A DNA stretch of 64,000 bases from Spirosoma telluris (GCA_003259005.1 QLII01000001.1:1612001-1676000); one strand, 5' to 3'. Shown: positions 51,827-62,179, counted from the first letter of the stretch. The notes: generated by a model not told the origin, from the sequence alone. A program made the numbers and translations.

Positions 51827-52297
51827 TTATAAGGTTCCGTTTGGGTCGTTGTTCGTATTTGTAGTGTCGTAAGGAGGTTTGATCCGATCCTTAAAAATCA
51901 GCCACAAACCAATCGCGATCAGAACAAACGGCCACAGATCACCAAAGTCAATGTCAAAATAACGGTCCAGTAAAAACAGGATACCGAGGATAATCAAAAT
52001 GGCCCCGCCAATAATACTACGGTCGGGTGATGCAGGCTTGTTCGGATTGTAGGGATTCATGGCAAAATAAGGATTAGAAAAAGCGGTTGACTGGGCCACA
52101 GAACCATCGAAACGACGTTCGGGTAGTGCGATCCACAAGATAATGTAAATGATAATAGCCGGAAAGTGTGGCAGGAAAATTCCGATCACAAAAAGTACGC
52201 GTACCAGGGCACGATCAATGCCAAAATAATCAGCCAAACCAGCGCACACGCCCCCAATTTGGGCCTGGTCGGCAATACGTTCTAATCGCTTGTTCAT
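51827..52297 (-). CDS. PspC-domain membrane protein
   Basis: About 156 aa from ATG 52297; an in-frame upstream start adds 20 unlikely residues. The PspC domain is at the N-terminus (RIADQAQIGGVCAGLADYFG then the helix LFVIGIFLPHFPAIIIYIILW), followed by two more hydrophobic segments of LiaF-TM type. It lies in one transcription unit with the LiaF-like gene. Envelope-stress function by analogy to PspC. Confidence 0.85.
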   Translation of the reverse strand: MNKRLERIADQAQIGGVCAGLADYFGIDRALVRVLFVIGIFLPHFPAIIIYIILWIALPERRFDGSVAQSTAFSNPYFAMNPYNPNKPASPDRSIIGGAILIILGILFLLDRYFDIDFGDLWPFVLIAIGLWLIFKDRIKPPYDTTNTNNDPNGTL

Positions 52298-52461
52298 GGC
52301 TTCTGTCCGGAACGCCGGACCGTTGTTTAAATCCGATGTAAACCTACTCGATGGCACTTATTGACGAAAGTAGAATTGGAAGAATGGACGCGGCTATGGA
52401 TGGAAGTATGTTTTCAATGATAGTAGGTAATGCATAGTAGTGAATTCAAGCCGATTGTTTC

Positions 52462-52514
52462 TAGTCATCAGTCAATCAGTTGGAGAACTGCCACCTACAA
52501 TTGACTGATGACTA
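52462..52514. repeat. 15-bp perfect hairpin (class A)
   Basis: TAGTCATCAGTCAAT (52462-52476) and its complement (52500-52514) surround a 23-base loop, just past the TrpF-like stop. Confidence 0.85.
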
Positions 52515-52526
52515 AAGACTATTAAT

Positions 52527-53147
52527 TTACTCTTCCTCAATCGCTTCCAGAATATCCATCAGCTCGCCGAACTCTTTGCTACCAGGCCGTTCTTCGTCGC
52601 CACCGCTCAGGGCAATACCCTGAACAGGAAGATCAGTCAGTAATTCGTGAACATTACCAGCTGATACGCCAATGCCTAAGAGTATAGGATAACGGGAAGC
52701 CAATCGCTGAAGGGTAGTTTTCAGTTCGTCATCGAGATGAAATGGGCTATGGCTTTCGAGCAGAATATAATCGGCTCCTGCTGCACTCATCTGGAACAGG
52801 GTGTCAAGTTGATCAAGGGTTAGTTGCAACAAATCGACCTGTAGAATAATCGACTTTCCAAACGTGCTGAGATACGATAACAGGGCAGGTTCGTTAACCT
52901 GCAATAGATCAGGATTATAGGTATTGAGGAGTTGCTCAATCTCTTCTGGATCAGTAGCGCTTGTTTCTCCCACAATCTGCACGCCAGCAACCCAACCTCT
53001 GATTTCGTTAAATTTTTTCGGCTCAACATAATCCGGCGAATCGGCATCCATCGAGAAGCCAAGCATATCGACACCCATACCCGCGCAATAGCGGGCATCG
53101 CTGAGATTGGTAACGTTAGAGATTTTAACGAGCGTTTTGAGGGCCAT
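52527..53147 (-). CDS. Phosphoribosylanthranilate isomerase-like TIM-barrel protein, catalytic residues replaced
   Basis: 206 aa, TrpF-like by overall pattern (VKISNVTNLSDARYCAGMGVDMLGF in two parts, GIALSGGDEERPG near the end). In TrpF the first strand is KICG with the catalytic Cys; here it reads KISN. The catalytic Asp segment is LLES rather than LLD. No other trp gene is nearby. It may therefore be a divergent paralogue with another role. Confidence 0.65.
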   Translation of the reverse strand: MALKTLVKISNVTNLSDARYCAGMGVDMLGFSMDADSPDYVEPKKFNEIRGWVAGVQIVGETSATDPEEIEQLLNTYNPDLLQVNEPALLSYLSTFGKSIILQVDLLQLTLDQLDTLFQMSAAGADYILLESHSPFHLDDELKTTLQRLASRYPILLGIGVSAGNVHELLTDLPVQGIALSGGDEERPGSKEFGELMDILEAIEEE

Positions 53148-53275
53148 ACGTTCAGTGAACAGTTATCGGTAACCAGCAAACAATTGCCAGTCTATTGCTA
53201 CAAAGTTACAGACAGCTACGCATTGTATTACTGGCTTTGGTCCCAGAATATTCTCCTGAAACCAGACGATACAAA

Positions 53276-53323
53276 AACCTTCCAGATTTAGTAGGTGAAG
53301 TTCACCACTAAAACCAGAAGGTT
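53276..53323 (-). terminator. Terminator of the dihaem cytochrome gene
   Basis: On the minus strand an imperfect stem (AACCTTC..TTTAGT..GGTGAA against its complement) is followed by TTTTTG. It lies 30 bases after the cytochrome stop. Confidence 0.65.
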
Positions 53324-53353
53324 AGTTGTTACCCTATAGGAGTCCTAACTACG

Positions 53354-54343
53354 CTAACGCATAGCGACATGTGGTTTAAATTTCTCAGCTACCTTATTGG
53401 GAATTGGTTTCAGTGACATAAGATAGGTATAGATAGCCCCCAAATCCTTTTCGTTCATGCCAGCATACATTGTCCAGGGCATAATCGTCTGAAAATCATT
53501 CGGCCCAATTTTATGTGGCTTGTAGCTACTATCGGCATAGGCTTTAAAGCGGGAAACAAATACCTCCTTTTTCCAGGTACCAATACCTGTCGCCTTGTCT
53601 GGGGTAATATTAGGCGTATAAAGTACACCTCCCGGCAAGTTGAAATCCCGACCGCCCGCAAATGATTTCTCCCGGATTATCTGCCCTTTTTCAACCTGGG
53701 TATGGCATTCTACGCAACCGGCAATCGTGACCAGATATTTACCCGTAGCCAGTTCGTCGTTCGGATCAGGAGCGGGTAAAGGCTCCGCTTTTTTCGGAAT
53801 GGTATTCAGAATAAAATTGAATGGGAAATCCGCTTTTGACTCTGCGGGTTTGTGCTCTATAGGCTTGAGCGTACGTACATAGGCAATGATGCTATGGACA
53901 TCCTCATCGTTCATGCTGCCATAATACGGATAGGGCATTACCGGAAAAAACGCGTGTCCATCCCGGCTAACGCCCGTAGTAATGGCCCGGTAGATTTCAC
54001 CATCTGTCCAGTTTCCAATACCGGCTGGCGTGATGTTTTTTGCCGTAAACGATCCGGGGAAACCGGCTTTCTGATCAAATAACTCGCCACCTTTACCCAA
54101 TGTTCCAGGTATTGGCGGGGCTGCAAAGAGACTGTAATCCCGCGTGCTGTGACAATCGACACACACCGTCACATGGTTTGCCAGGTACCTGCCTCGCTCA
54201 ATACGCGCCGGTGTAGCGTCTACTTTGAGTTCTGGAGCCTCGCCTACATCAGGTAAAGCCAGCTTAACATAAGCCATTACACCGACGACGCCCAGAACGA
54301 CTACACCCACTAGGATACCAATTACTTTAACGACTTTCTTCAT
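53354..54343 (-). CDS. Dihaem c-type cytochrome, membrane-anchored
   Basis: 329 aa with an N-terminal transmembrane helix (VIGILVGVVVLGVVGVMAYV). Two haem sites, VCVDCHSTR and GCVECHTQV, lie in two related domains, each with a distal Met in a (F/I)MPYPYYG or IMPWTMY segment. It resembles the cytochrome subunits of alcohol or aldehyde dehydrogenases and thiosulfate dehydrogenase. No dehydrogenase gene is next to it. Confidence 0.9.
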   Translation of the reverse strand: MKKVVKVIGILVGVVVLGVVGVMAYVKLALPDVGEAPELKVDATPARIERGRYLANHVTVCVDCHSTRDYSLFAAPPIPGTLGKGGELFDQKAGFPGSFTAKNITPAGIGNWTDGEIYRAITTGVSRDGHAFFPVMPYPYYGSMNDEDVHSIIAYVRTLKPIEHKPAESKADFPFNFILNTIPKKAEPLPAPDPNDELATGKYLVTIAGCVECHTQVEKGQIIREKSFAGGRDFNLPGGVLYTPNITPDKATGIGTWKKEVFVSRFKAYADSSYKPHKIGPNDFQTIMPWTMYAGMNEKDLGAIYTYLMSLKPIPNKVAEKFKPHVAMR

Positions 54344-54526
54344 AACTTTTAAGGCTAAAAGAGGTATTTCCGGCCTATCCGGATTGTATTTTTAGCCTAA
54401 GTTATTGATAGACAGTATACCAACAGCAACCAGAGTCCGTCGTATTATTAAACGGCTAATTTTTTACCACTTAGCGTACAAATAGCCCGAATAATTACAT
54501 TAAGCGTCCTTAAAGAATCATTCCCA

Positions 54527-57500
54527 TTATCGACCACAAATGCCTTTAAAATCGCAGAACTGGCAGGTTTCGAGCTTATCGGTCTTCTTAAACGGCTCTG
54601 CTACGTCTAGCAGTTGGCGAATTAGTTGCCGCAACAACTCCTCCGAATCCTTGATATACTGTTCTGGGTCATCGTTGGTATCAAACCGAACCGGGTTGGT
54701 TTTGAATCCCCCATTGATGTCGCGGAATGAATAGAACCCAGCTTCGACAGGTAAGCCTTTTGCCGGAAAAATGTCTCGCTTGCCTTTATCACGAGGCAGA
54801 CCACCGTGTTCGCTGATGTTCTTAAGAGCCAGGTAGCGATAGAGCCACAATTGCCGCATCTTCTCTTCGGAACCGTCTTTTAGTAATTTTTCGGTAAGAT
54901 CGGCGGGCGTTTTTTCGGGTAGCTTAACACTTCCTGTTTTGTAATCTACGATCCGGATTTGATCACCGAATTTTTCGATCCGGTCTACTTTACCCGCAAT
55001 TCGTACCTTGATTTCCTGACCGCCATTGAGCGGCACATTCAGGTAGGTTTCGAGGGTTTGCTCGGTACCAATCACCGTCAGTCCAGCCAGTTTATTTTGT
55101 TCCCGCTGAAAATCGAGCATGAGTTTCTGCGCTAGTTCGTAAAGCAACAGATTCATACCCGACTCAATTACCCGGCCTTTCATCGACTTTGTAAACTCTT
55201 CTTCCAGCAGGTTCTTGATAATCAACTCATCAATGGGGCGCTCCAGTAAGCGGTACTCTTTATCCAACCGTTCCAGAACCATATGGAGCCAACTCCCGAA
55301 TTCGGCAGCGCCCATTTTCTCTTCGATATCTTCCTCCTCGCTGATGTTCACGATCCGGCTGAAATAGAATCGCATGGAGCAACTGACAAACTGGTTCAGA
55401 TAGGATGGATACAGTCCTCGTGTCGTTAAGGTATGGATCAGTTGATTGCGAATAGTTTCGCTTTTAGGTACCCTAAGGTCTGCCAGATCAGCTACGGTAT
55501 TAGCACCGGCTCTGCCAAAGCGCACAGTTGGGTGACTGATTCGGATAAGGCCTTTGGAACGAGGCACTAGTTCATGTTCAATTTGCCGGATAAACCGACT
55601 TTGTTCGCCTTTGCTATTGCCATAGGCATCGGTCGACGTGGTATGTAACAAGACAACTTCACTCGCCCGTTGCAGCAGCCGGTAAAAGTGATAGGCCATC
55701 ACGGCTTCCTGCTCCCGGTAAGTCGGCAAGTGCAGCTCGGCGGCAATATCGAAAGGAATCAGGGAGTTAAGCTTCCTTGATTGCGGCAAAATTCCCTCAT
55801 TAACCGACAGGATAATAACCCGATCGAAGTCCAGTGCCCGCGTTTCGAGCATCCCCATAATTTGTAGTTGACTCTTTCCTTCGCTCGTAAACGGAATACT
55901 CGTCTGCCGAATCAATTCATACAGGAACTGCCGAAAACTTCGCACCGTAACGGCGGGGAGTAGGGAGGGCGGAGCATGGTGAGAGCCCGAAGGCCGCTCG
56001 ATAGTAGGCCCAGAATGCCGGATTACCTGCTCCCTGCTCCGCTCACCATGCCCACGCCTTCTTCCCCCTGCCTTTCCAACGTCGCTTCCAACTGCTTGAG
56101 GAGCGTAAAGAACAGGTAAAGGTACTCGATTTCGATGGCATCCTGGCTGACCCGATACACATCCCGGAGGAGTTCGATGAGTTCGTAGAAAACGCGAATG
56201 GCTTTCATTGGGTTATCATTGGGCCAACGCGCAAACAGCACTCGTATAAGCGGATCATCCTGCCCTAACTCCCTCATTTCTTTCTCGGTCAGGTATACGC
56301 GCTGGTCTTTCACAATCACCTTTGCAATCCACTGAAACAAAGGTTCGGGTGGCAATACTTCGCCCGTCTCAAATACCTCACCTGGCCACATCAGCCCCGA
56401 ATCCGCTCATACTGTTTCACAAACGGATGATTCAGTACTTTCACCACATGGCGATGGTGGTATTTTGGAATCCTCAGTTCACGACCATCCTTCGTCCGAA
56501 ACTCATGCACTGTCCGCTGCATCTCGAACAGTGTATCAACCAGCGTAAACAGCAGCGACGACCGTAACGACAAACCCATCGTCACGTTTAGATCGGTCAC
56601 GTTTTCGTCCAGGGCATACAGGACCGGAATCAGCAAGGTTTCGTCAGCGAGGACGATAGCGGTCTTTTTAGTCGATAGCCGTGAGTCATCAGTCGTTGGT
56701 AGACTATCTGTACCTTGCTGACGACTATTGACTGATGACTCCTGACCTTTCTGCCAATCACTATAAATTTTCCCAGCTACCTTGGCCTGCATACTGGCAT
56801 TTGGTACGCCTACGACACGAATATTTTTCTCCGTACCGAGCAGATTATTCGATAATTGGGCAAGATCTTCCTGGTTCTGTTTCGAGAAAAACCAGCCGTT
56901 GTCACGGTATCGGCGCAGAAATTCACCGGCTTCCTGACCCCAATCACGGATGTAATATTGATCGGCATCCCAGATAAGCTCGGCTTTCTGAGCATCGACC
57001 AGCACCCGAATAATATGTTCCTCGGCCCGGCTAAGTGCGTTGAAACCCACAAAATACACCCGTTCATAGGCCAGATTATCCCGAATCAGGGCTTCGACGT
57101 TCTGAGCCAGTAAACGGTAGGCCATACCCCGATACGCTAATCGCTGTTCGGTCAGGCGTTTGTGCAGGGCGTTGTAGGCCGTATGTAAGTTCTCGAAAAG
57201 TTTGAAATAACGACTCGTTCCGGGCGTTTCGACAATTGGCCGGGCAGATGAAGGTTGATCTACCTGCCAGCGTTCGAGGGCTTTGGCCGCGGTCAGGTAG
57301 CTAAAAAGTTCAGTCGGGCTAACGAGGTATTGGTCGATGCGGTCGAAGTCGGCCAGTAGTACCGACGCCCAGCCAATAAACTGCTCAAACTCCACCTGAG
57401 GATCAATTTCCTTGAAAACATCGTAGAGCTCAAACAGTAAACTAACCGAATCAATTAATTGCACACCAGCACCCTGCGTAATAAAATCATCGACGGCCAT

Positions 57501-57656
57501 GGCATGGGGTGCCAGAAAGGGTCGATCAGAAAGTGCGGCCAGCTCTTCCAGAAACACAGAAACGGCCCGGCGTGTCGGCAGGATTACCCAAACATCGCTC
57601 AGGCTAGGGCCATGTTGTTCAAAAATTCGTTGAGCCGTTTGTTGAAGAAATGTCAT
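54527..57656 (-). CDS. AddB-like helicase-nuclease with PD-(D/E)XK domain
   Basis: About 1044 aa after restoring one base at 56395-56398 and one in 56064-56068. The N-terminal half is a UvrD-like, probably inactive, ATPase (VWVILPTRRAVSVFLEELA). The C-terminal RecB-type nuclease has IRIVDYKTGSVKLPE and the four-Cys iron-sulfur site (ETCQFCDFKGICGR; the first Cys is near SCSMRFYFS). It should process DNA double-strand ends with an AddA partner encoded elsewhere. Two palindromic elements lie inside the frame and add non-conserved linkers. Confidence 0.85.
55955..56051. repeat. Palindromic insertion inside the AddB-like gene (class F)
   Basis: GCATGGTGAG (55974-55983) pairs with CTCACCATGC (56042-56051), with flanking GGAGTAGGGAG / CTCCCTGCTCC words. 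The pairing is partly permuted. It encodes a Gly/Arg/Ser/Pro-rich linker. Confidence 0.5.
56683..56741. repeat. In-frame hairpin inside the AddB-like gene (class A)
   Basis: GAGTCATCAGTC (56683-56694) pairs perfectly with GACTGATGACTC (56730-56741); class A words extend both sides. It encodes the non-conserved linker QESSVNSRQQGTDSLPTTDD onward while keeping the frame. Confidence 0.8.
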
Positions 57657-57807
57657 TAGACGGTGAGTATAGAATCAAACGGTAAAGATAACCCTCCTAG
57701 TCGCTTCATGTGATAAAAAACAAAGATACTCGATCCCTTATCTCTTCTTTTCCGAAGTCTATGATCAGGTATCTAAATAAAAAGGATCTGCTCCTTACCA
57801 GAGAAGC

Positions 57808-57981
57808 CTACTCCACTGACTTGCGGGATAAATAAAGACCTGTACCTGTAAAAACAAGAGAAACAAGGAAGCAAAGTAAAGTATATCGACTCCTGAATGG
57901 GATAAAAAGTATAGTAACCATCAAGAGTGTTGATATAAGAAGGGATACAATACTTAGCAGGCGAAAAAGCTTATTTTTCAT
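57808..57981 (-). CDS. 57-aa two-helix membrane protein
   Basis: A short frame reading MKNKLFRLLSIVSLLISTLL onward, with two hydrophobic helices (residues about 7-27 and 33-51) joined by PFRSRYT. Its ATG overlaps the stop of the gene at 57978 (ATGA), so coupled translation is likely. Unknown family. Nothing else was seen in the spacer 57657-57807. Confidence 0.6.
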   Translation of the reverse strand: MKNKLFRLLSIVSLLISTLLMVTILFIPFRSRYTLLCFLVSLVFTGTGLYLSRKSVE

Positions 57982-58223
57982 ACTGAGATCGAGGTTAAAT
58001 CTTTTCCTCTACCTAGTTGATAAAATCGCTTACCACATGCTGTGCAATGATATGCTTTGCATTGAACGAGTTTCAACAGTTTAGGACGAGCTACCCGGTC
58101 AGGATGTGGGTTGCCGCAAACGGGGCACCTCTTTGTAAAACTAATTGTCTGGTGGAGGTAAATCAGGATCAAAAGTAAAGCAACACCACCTATTGCAAGG
58201 AGGATAAGAATTTGGGGAGTCAT
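57978..58223 (-). CDS. Small membrane protein with zinc-ribbon motif
   Basis: 81 aa. One N-terminal transmembrane helix (ILILLAIGGVALLLILIYL) then two CxxC knuckles (RCPVCGNPHP and HCTACGKRFY) that would bind one zinc. Unknown family. It shares a start-stop overlap with the 57-aa gene. Confidence 0.7.
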   Translation of the reverse strand: MTPQILILLAIGGVALLLILIYLHQTISFTKRCPVCGNPHPDRVARPKLLKLVQCKAYHCTACGKRFYQLGRGKDLTSISV

Positions 58224-58594
58224 AGTTGAGCGAGTTACGGGGTACTAAAAACAAGCCTGATAAGGGCAGTGCATTGAAAGTAGCGCCCAAAGTTACTCTT
58301 ACCTAGTTTTAAAAAATCTTAATGATAAAAATTTAATAGATTATTAACTAGATGGTCAATATATATTTAAAATAGCCAATAAAACACAAAAAACATCCTA
58401 ATTACTAGTGGCATTTCATACAGACGTAGACGTAACTATTATTATCGAATTTCTTACTGAACGATACACTATATACGCTTTATAATATGTCAATTTTTTA
58501 CGGGTACGATTAGAAACAAATTTCCCTGCTCAGCACTCATTTGTCTATAACCTCAAGATTGACTCGTCTTTACCCCTAAACAATACCTATTAAC
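58224..58594. other. AT-rich intergenic stretch, no gene seen
   Basis: About 370 bases with no open frame of note on either strand and very low GC in the middle (58310-58520). It precedes the zinc-ribbon gene and may hold its promoter. I could not place promoter boxes. Confidence 0.5.
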
Positions 58595-58642
58595 GGCTAT
58601 TTTCTTGATAACTACTCTTGGGAAGTTATCAAGAAAATAGCC
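58595..58642. terminator. 19-bp perfect hairpin after miaE
   Basis: GGCTATTTTCTTGATAACT (58595-58613) and its complement (58624-58642) surround a 10-base loop, 17 bases past the miaE stop on the minus strand. Confidence 0.8.
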
Positions 58643-58659
58643 TCGAAAAAGTAAGCGAT

Positions 58660-59255
58660 TCAATGCATCCGGTCACTCCGAACCTCTAGATTGGTCATAA
58701 TTTCAGCCTCGATAATCAGGAAATCTTTCCAGCGTTCCCGAACCTGTTTGGCGGGCAAGTAGGTTTCGGCCAACTCGATAAAAGTGCGGTAATGACCTGC
58801 TTCCGAAATCATCAGCTCACGGTAGAACTTCCGTAAGCTTTCGTCGGCTATGTGTTCGGAAAGGAGTTTGAAACGTTCGCAGCTTCGGGCTTCAACGAGG
58901 GCGTTGATGAGTAAATTATCCAGCATTTGCCCATGCTGATCGCCACTCGTCCGCCGAATCCGGGAGCGGAGCTGATTGACATACTCGTCCTTCCGCTGTC
59001 GACCAAGCGAGATATTCCGCTTAGCCAGTTCTTTCAGTACTCGTTGAAAATGCCCCATTCTTCGGTTACGATAGGCGTCAACACCTCCACTAATTTTACC
59101 TTCTCGGTATACATGACAATAAGCGAGATACAGGACGATGCGGCTTTTTGCTCACACCAGGCATGGTCGATCAGAATCTCCCCAATGTTCATTTCGGCAA
59201 TATTGACCCAACGTGGGTCAGTTGGTAGTTCAAGCCCTAAGGTGGTGAGCGACAT
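58660..59255 (-). CDS. miaE: tRNA-(ms2io6A) hydroxylase, MiaE-like
   Basis: About 199 aa after restoring one base in 59053-59056, which gives TEEWGHFQRVLKELAKR. A ferritin-like di-iron protein: ligands in ILIDHAWCEQKAAS, EEWGHF, EARSCERF and EAGHY. It hydroxylates the isopentenyl group of ms2i6A37; MiaB, which makes its substrate, is encoded at 30107. Confidence 0.9.
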
Positions 59256-59367
59256 AAGTCAATAATCGATAGTAAACAGTCAGTAAGCAAAGATACAAAT
59301 GAGAGCGCCATGAGAGTAGCCAACCCAAACCAATCATTTTGTGTTATTAGGCTATAAAAGCCGATTC

Positions 59368-60035
59368 ATGAGACTGCTTATAGTGTTCCTTTTTCTTTCT
59401 ATAGCCCTGCTGACAGGCTGTAATCAGCAACCGGCCAACAAAACACCAACGGTTATCGATACCAACCCAGCCAAACTGCCGACGGTAGGGCGTGGCGAAG
59501 CAGTGGCAACGGTAGCAGGTGGTTGTTTCTGGGCTGTTCAGGAAGAAATGAAATCCTTGAAAGGTGTTCGGATAGCCATTTCAGGCTATTCCGGTGGTGA
59601 TCTGGCCTACCCAACGTATGAACAAGTAGGGACAGATCAGACAGGCCATGCCGAAACCGTACAGGTTTACTATGACCCAAGGTGATTTCCTATGATGTGC
59701 TGCTGGATGCTTTTTTTGCCGGACACGATGCAACCCAACTCAACCGGCAAGGCCCTGACATTGGCAAGCACTATCGGTCGGCTATCTTTTATCGCACGCC
59801 CGATGAGAAAGCCCGCATTGAAGCGGCAATTCGCCGTGAAAATGCATCGGGTCATCATACAGTACCGGTTGTAACCCAGGCCGTGCCCTTCAGCGCCTTC
59901 TACCCTGCCGAAGTTTATCATCAGGATTATTACCAACACAATCTGTATAACAACTTATACATCCAGCTAGTATCAAAAGCGAAAGTTGAGAAGTTTAAAG
60001 AGGAGATGGAAGGAAGGTTGAAAATGGAGGAGTGA
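59368..60035 (+). CDS. msrA: Peptide methionine sulfoxide reductase A, lipoprotein form
   Basis: About 222 aa. A lipoprotein signal (IALLTGC) precedes the MsrA fold: VAGGCFWAVQEEM with catalytic Cys, SGYSGGDLAYPTYEQVGTDQ and TGHAETVQVYYDP. One A is missing at 59679-59680, exactly at YDPKVISYDVLLD. It repairs oxidised methionines in periplasmic proteins. ATG 59368 fits the signal peptide; an upstream GTG is less likely. Confidence 0.93.
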
Positions 60036-60166
60036 GTGGAGTAGGTGTGGTAGTGAAGCAGGTGGAATGAGTGAAGTAAGTACACTCAGTAAAGACGGTT
60101 TCCTTACTCCACTCACTTCACCTACTTTACTCACTCCACCCACTTCACTCCACTCACTTAACTACA
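60036..60166. repeat. Long imperfect hairpin, GTGGAGTAAG vocabulary (class D)
   Basis: Left text (GAGTGGAGTAGG, GAATGAGTGAAGTAAG) faces right text (CTTACTCCACTCACTTCACC, CACTTCACTCCACTCAC). It begins on the last codons and stop of msrA. Confidence 0.6.
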
Positions 60167-60279
60167 GAACCATTTCCCCATTCCCGCAACCGTTCGGCCA
60201 AATCTGATATTGTAGGATTGGCACGAACCTCGTAACATTGTTCAGTATTTCACGACACGGGCGTTCCCGAACGATAATT

Positions 60280-60975
60280 ATGCCAGAACCTGACAAATCC
60301 ATTGGCCGTAAAATCCTGAGTTTCTTTGTCAAAGAGGAAGAACCCGGAGTCGCTACCGGAACATCACCCGCTCCTGCATCGACAGCTCCTCGTCCAGCCA
60401 ATACGTCATCGGCGCCAACGCCGACACCCATCGTACCAGTGGCATCAGCAGGAACTGTCGATTCAAAGTTTGCGGAACATCTCGCGAATGTACTGGCGCA
60501 GAACAACCCGCCCGGCCCCGATTATTTTGAGTTTCGCGAAACCCTGCGGAGCCTGACGAATCTTGGTTTGCCCGAAGACAAACAGTACCAGGCTGCCTGG
60601 GCTAGCTTCAAGGCACTTGGAGGAAGCAATGACATGGCGGCTTTGACCAATACGGCGAATCAGTATATTGCAGCACTGAACAAAGATAAGGATGCCTTTA
60701 GCAAGAGTGTTGAGGCAGCATTAGCCGAACGCGTTGGTGGTTTACAGAACGAACAGAAACGCCTGCAAACCGAAAACGATGCGCTAACCAAACAATTGGC
60801 TGATATTCAGAAACAGATCGACGCCAATACAAACCGGTTATCATCTATTGGTGGCGAAGTCAATGAGCAAAGTGCCAAAATCACGCAGAATAAGCAGAAT
60901 TACGACACGACGTTCGCACATTTTGTCGATCAAATTAAAGGCGACATCGCTAAAATGGGACAATATTTAAAATAA
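60280..60975 (+). CDS. Uncharacterised coiled-coil protein
   Basis: About 231 aa from ATG 60280 (an upstream in-frame codon at 60238 is less convincing). A short N-terminal part (KSIGRKILSFFVKEEEP) is followed by a Pro/Ala/Thr linker, a helical domain (residues about 65-150) and a C-terminal coiled coil (LQNEQKRLQTENDALTKQLA). No signal peptide. It opens a run of five same-strand genes. Confidence 0.75.
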   Translation: MPEPDKSIGRKILSFFVKEEEPGVATGTSPAPASTAPRPANTSSAPTPTPIVPVASAGTVDSKFAEHLANVLAQNNPPGPDYFEFRETLRSLTNLGLPEDKQYQAAWASFKALGGSNDMAALTNTANQYIAALNKDKDAFSKSVEAALAERVGGLQNEQKRLQTENDALTKQLADIQKQIDANTNRLSSIGGEVNEQSAKITQNKQNYDTTFAHFVDQIKGDIAKMGQYLK

Positions 60976-61038
60976 GTTTGAAGTCTGTAGTTTGACGTTG
61001 CTGACGCACATTTTAACGTCAAACTACAGACTTCAAAC
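60976..61038. repeat. 24-bp perfect hairpin starting at a stop codon (class C)
   Basis: Arms 60976-60999 (GTTTGAAGTCTGTAGTTTGA onward) and 61015-61038 are exactly complementary. The left arm begins the base after the TAA stop. Confidence 0.95.
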
Positions 61039-61060
61039 CCCAAAACCTTAAACTAAAAAC

Positions 61061-62074
61061 ATGGCAACACCTGATTTTTCTCAACTTGGCGGCAATACGG
61101 ACGTAGAGAAGCGTTCGTTTTGGAGCCGCCCCGAAGGTATTCTGGGCATGATTACGCTGGCTGGGGTGGCTGGCTTTGGCCTGGTCTACTTCAACCGAAT
61201 TGTCGAATTCCTGATCCGGGCTACCTCGAATGTCCTCGAATTAGCGCTCTTGCTGGGTGCGTTGGGCGTACTAATTTTCCTGTTCACCAGCAAAGACGTT
61301 CGGACGGCCATATTCTTCCTGTTCAAGACGTTGATGCGGAGCATTACAGGAACGGTTATCCAGCTCAATCCTATCGCCATCATGAAAATCTACATTCAGG
61401 ATTTACGGGAGAAGCGCGAAAAAATGCAGGGGCAGATCAATATTCTGGCCGGTCAGCTGGTGAAGCTGAACAAGAAAATTACGGAGAATAACGACTCGAT
61501 CAAGCAGAAGTTTGCCGAAGCCAACAAGGCAAACGCCATGAGCGATAAGCCCGGTATGCGCGAAGCGGCTCAGTTGGCCACCATCGAAGGCGCGGGCTTG
61601 CAGGAAATGAATGAAAAGCTTCTCCCGCTCCAGCGAAATATGAAAAACGTGCTGGCCTTCATGGAAAAAGTGAACCAGAGCGCCGATTATATCATTAAGG
61701 AGACTGAGATCAAAGTACGACTAAAAGAGACTGAATATCAGATCGTTAAAGATAGCTCTAATGCCCTTAAAACGGCCGTAAGTATCTTCAAAGGCGACCC
61801 CGACAAGAAGTTCTACTTCGACCAGTCGATGGAATATATTCAGGACGATATGAGTATGAAACTTGGCGAAATGAAGCGGGCGATGGATCTGTCGATGGAC
61901 TTCATCAACGGCGTGGATATCCAGAACGGTATCCTGTCTGATAAAGGAGAAGCCCTGCTCGAAGCCTATAACAAAGGCGAGTTCAAGATTGTCCAACTGG
62001 ATGCTCCTGCGCAGCCTCTCAACCTGGGTCCCGCTCCGCAGAAAGATGCGGGCTATAAGAATTTGCTTGATTAA
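61061..62074 (+). CDS. Membrane-anchored coiled-coil protein, PspA-like in outline
   Basis: 337 aa. Two hydrophobic helices (residues about 25-48 and 56-75), then KIYIQDLREKREKMQGQINI and long helices to residue 300, ending in a short Pro-rich tail. Helix content and the Q-rich start of the coiled coil resemble PspA/Vipp1 proteins, but I do not claim homology. The second gene of the operon. Confidence 0.72.
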   Translation: MATPDFSQLGGNTDVEKRSFWSRPEGILGMITLAGVAGFGLVYFNRIVEFLIRATSNVLELALLLGALGVLIFLFTSKDVRTAIFFLFKTLMRSITGTVIQLNPIAIMKIYIQDLREKREKMQGQINILAGQLVKLNKKITENNDSIKQKFAEANKANAMSDKPGMREAAQLATIEGAGLQEMNEKLLPLQRNMKNVLAFMEKVNQSADYIIKETEIKVRLKETEYQIVKDSSNALKTAVSIFKGDPDKKFYFDQSMEYIQDDMSMKLGEMKRAMDLSMDFINGVDIQNGILSDKGEALLEAYNKGEFKIVQLDAPAQPLNLGPAPQKDAGYKNLLD

Positions 62075-62078
62075 TTTT

Positions 62079-62179
62079 TTAAAGAGCGAAAGAGTGAATG
62101 AGTGAATGAGTGAAAGTGCGAAAAGCAAATTCAAGTTCATTTACTCCCTCTTTCGCTCATTCACTCTTTCACTCTTTAA
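62079..62179. repeat. 24-bp hairpin, class D
   Basis: Arms 62079-62102 (TTAAAGAGCGAAAGAGTGAA onward) and 62156-62179 pair at 23 of 24 positions. It starts 4 bases after the stop and ends 4 bases before the next ATG. Confidence 0.9.
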
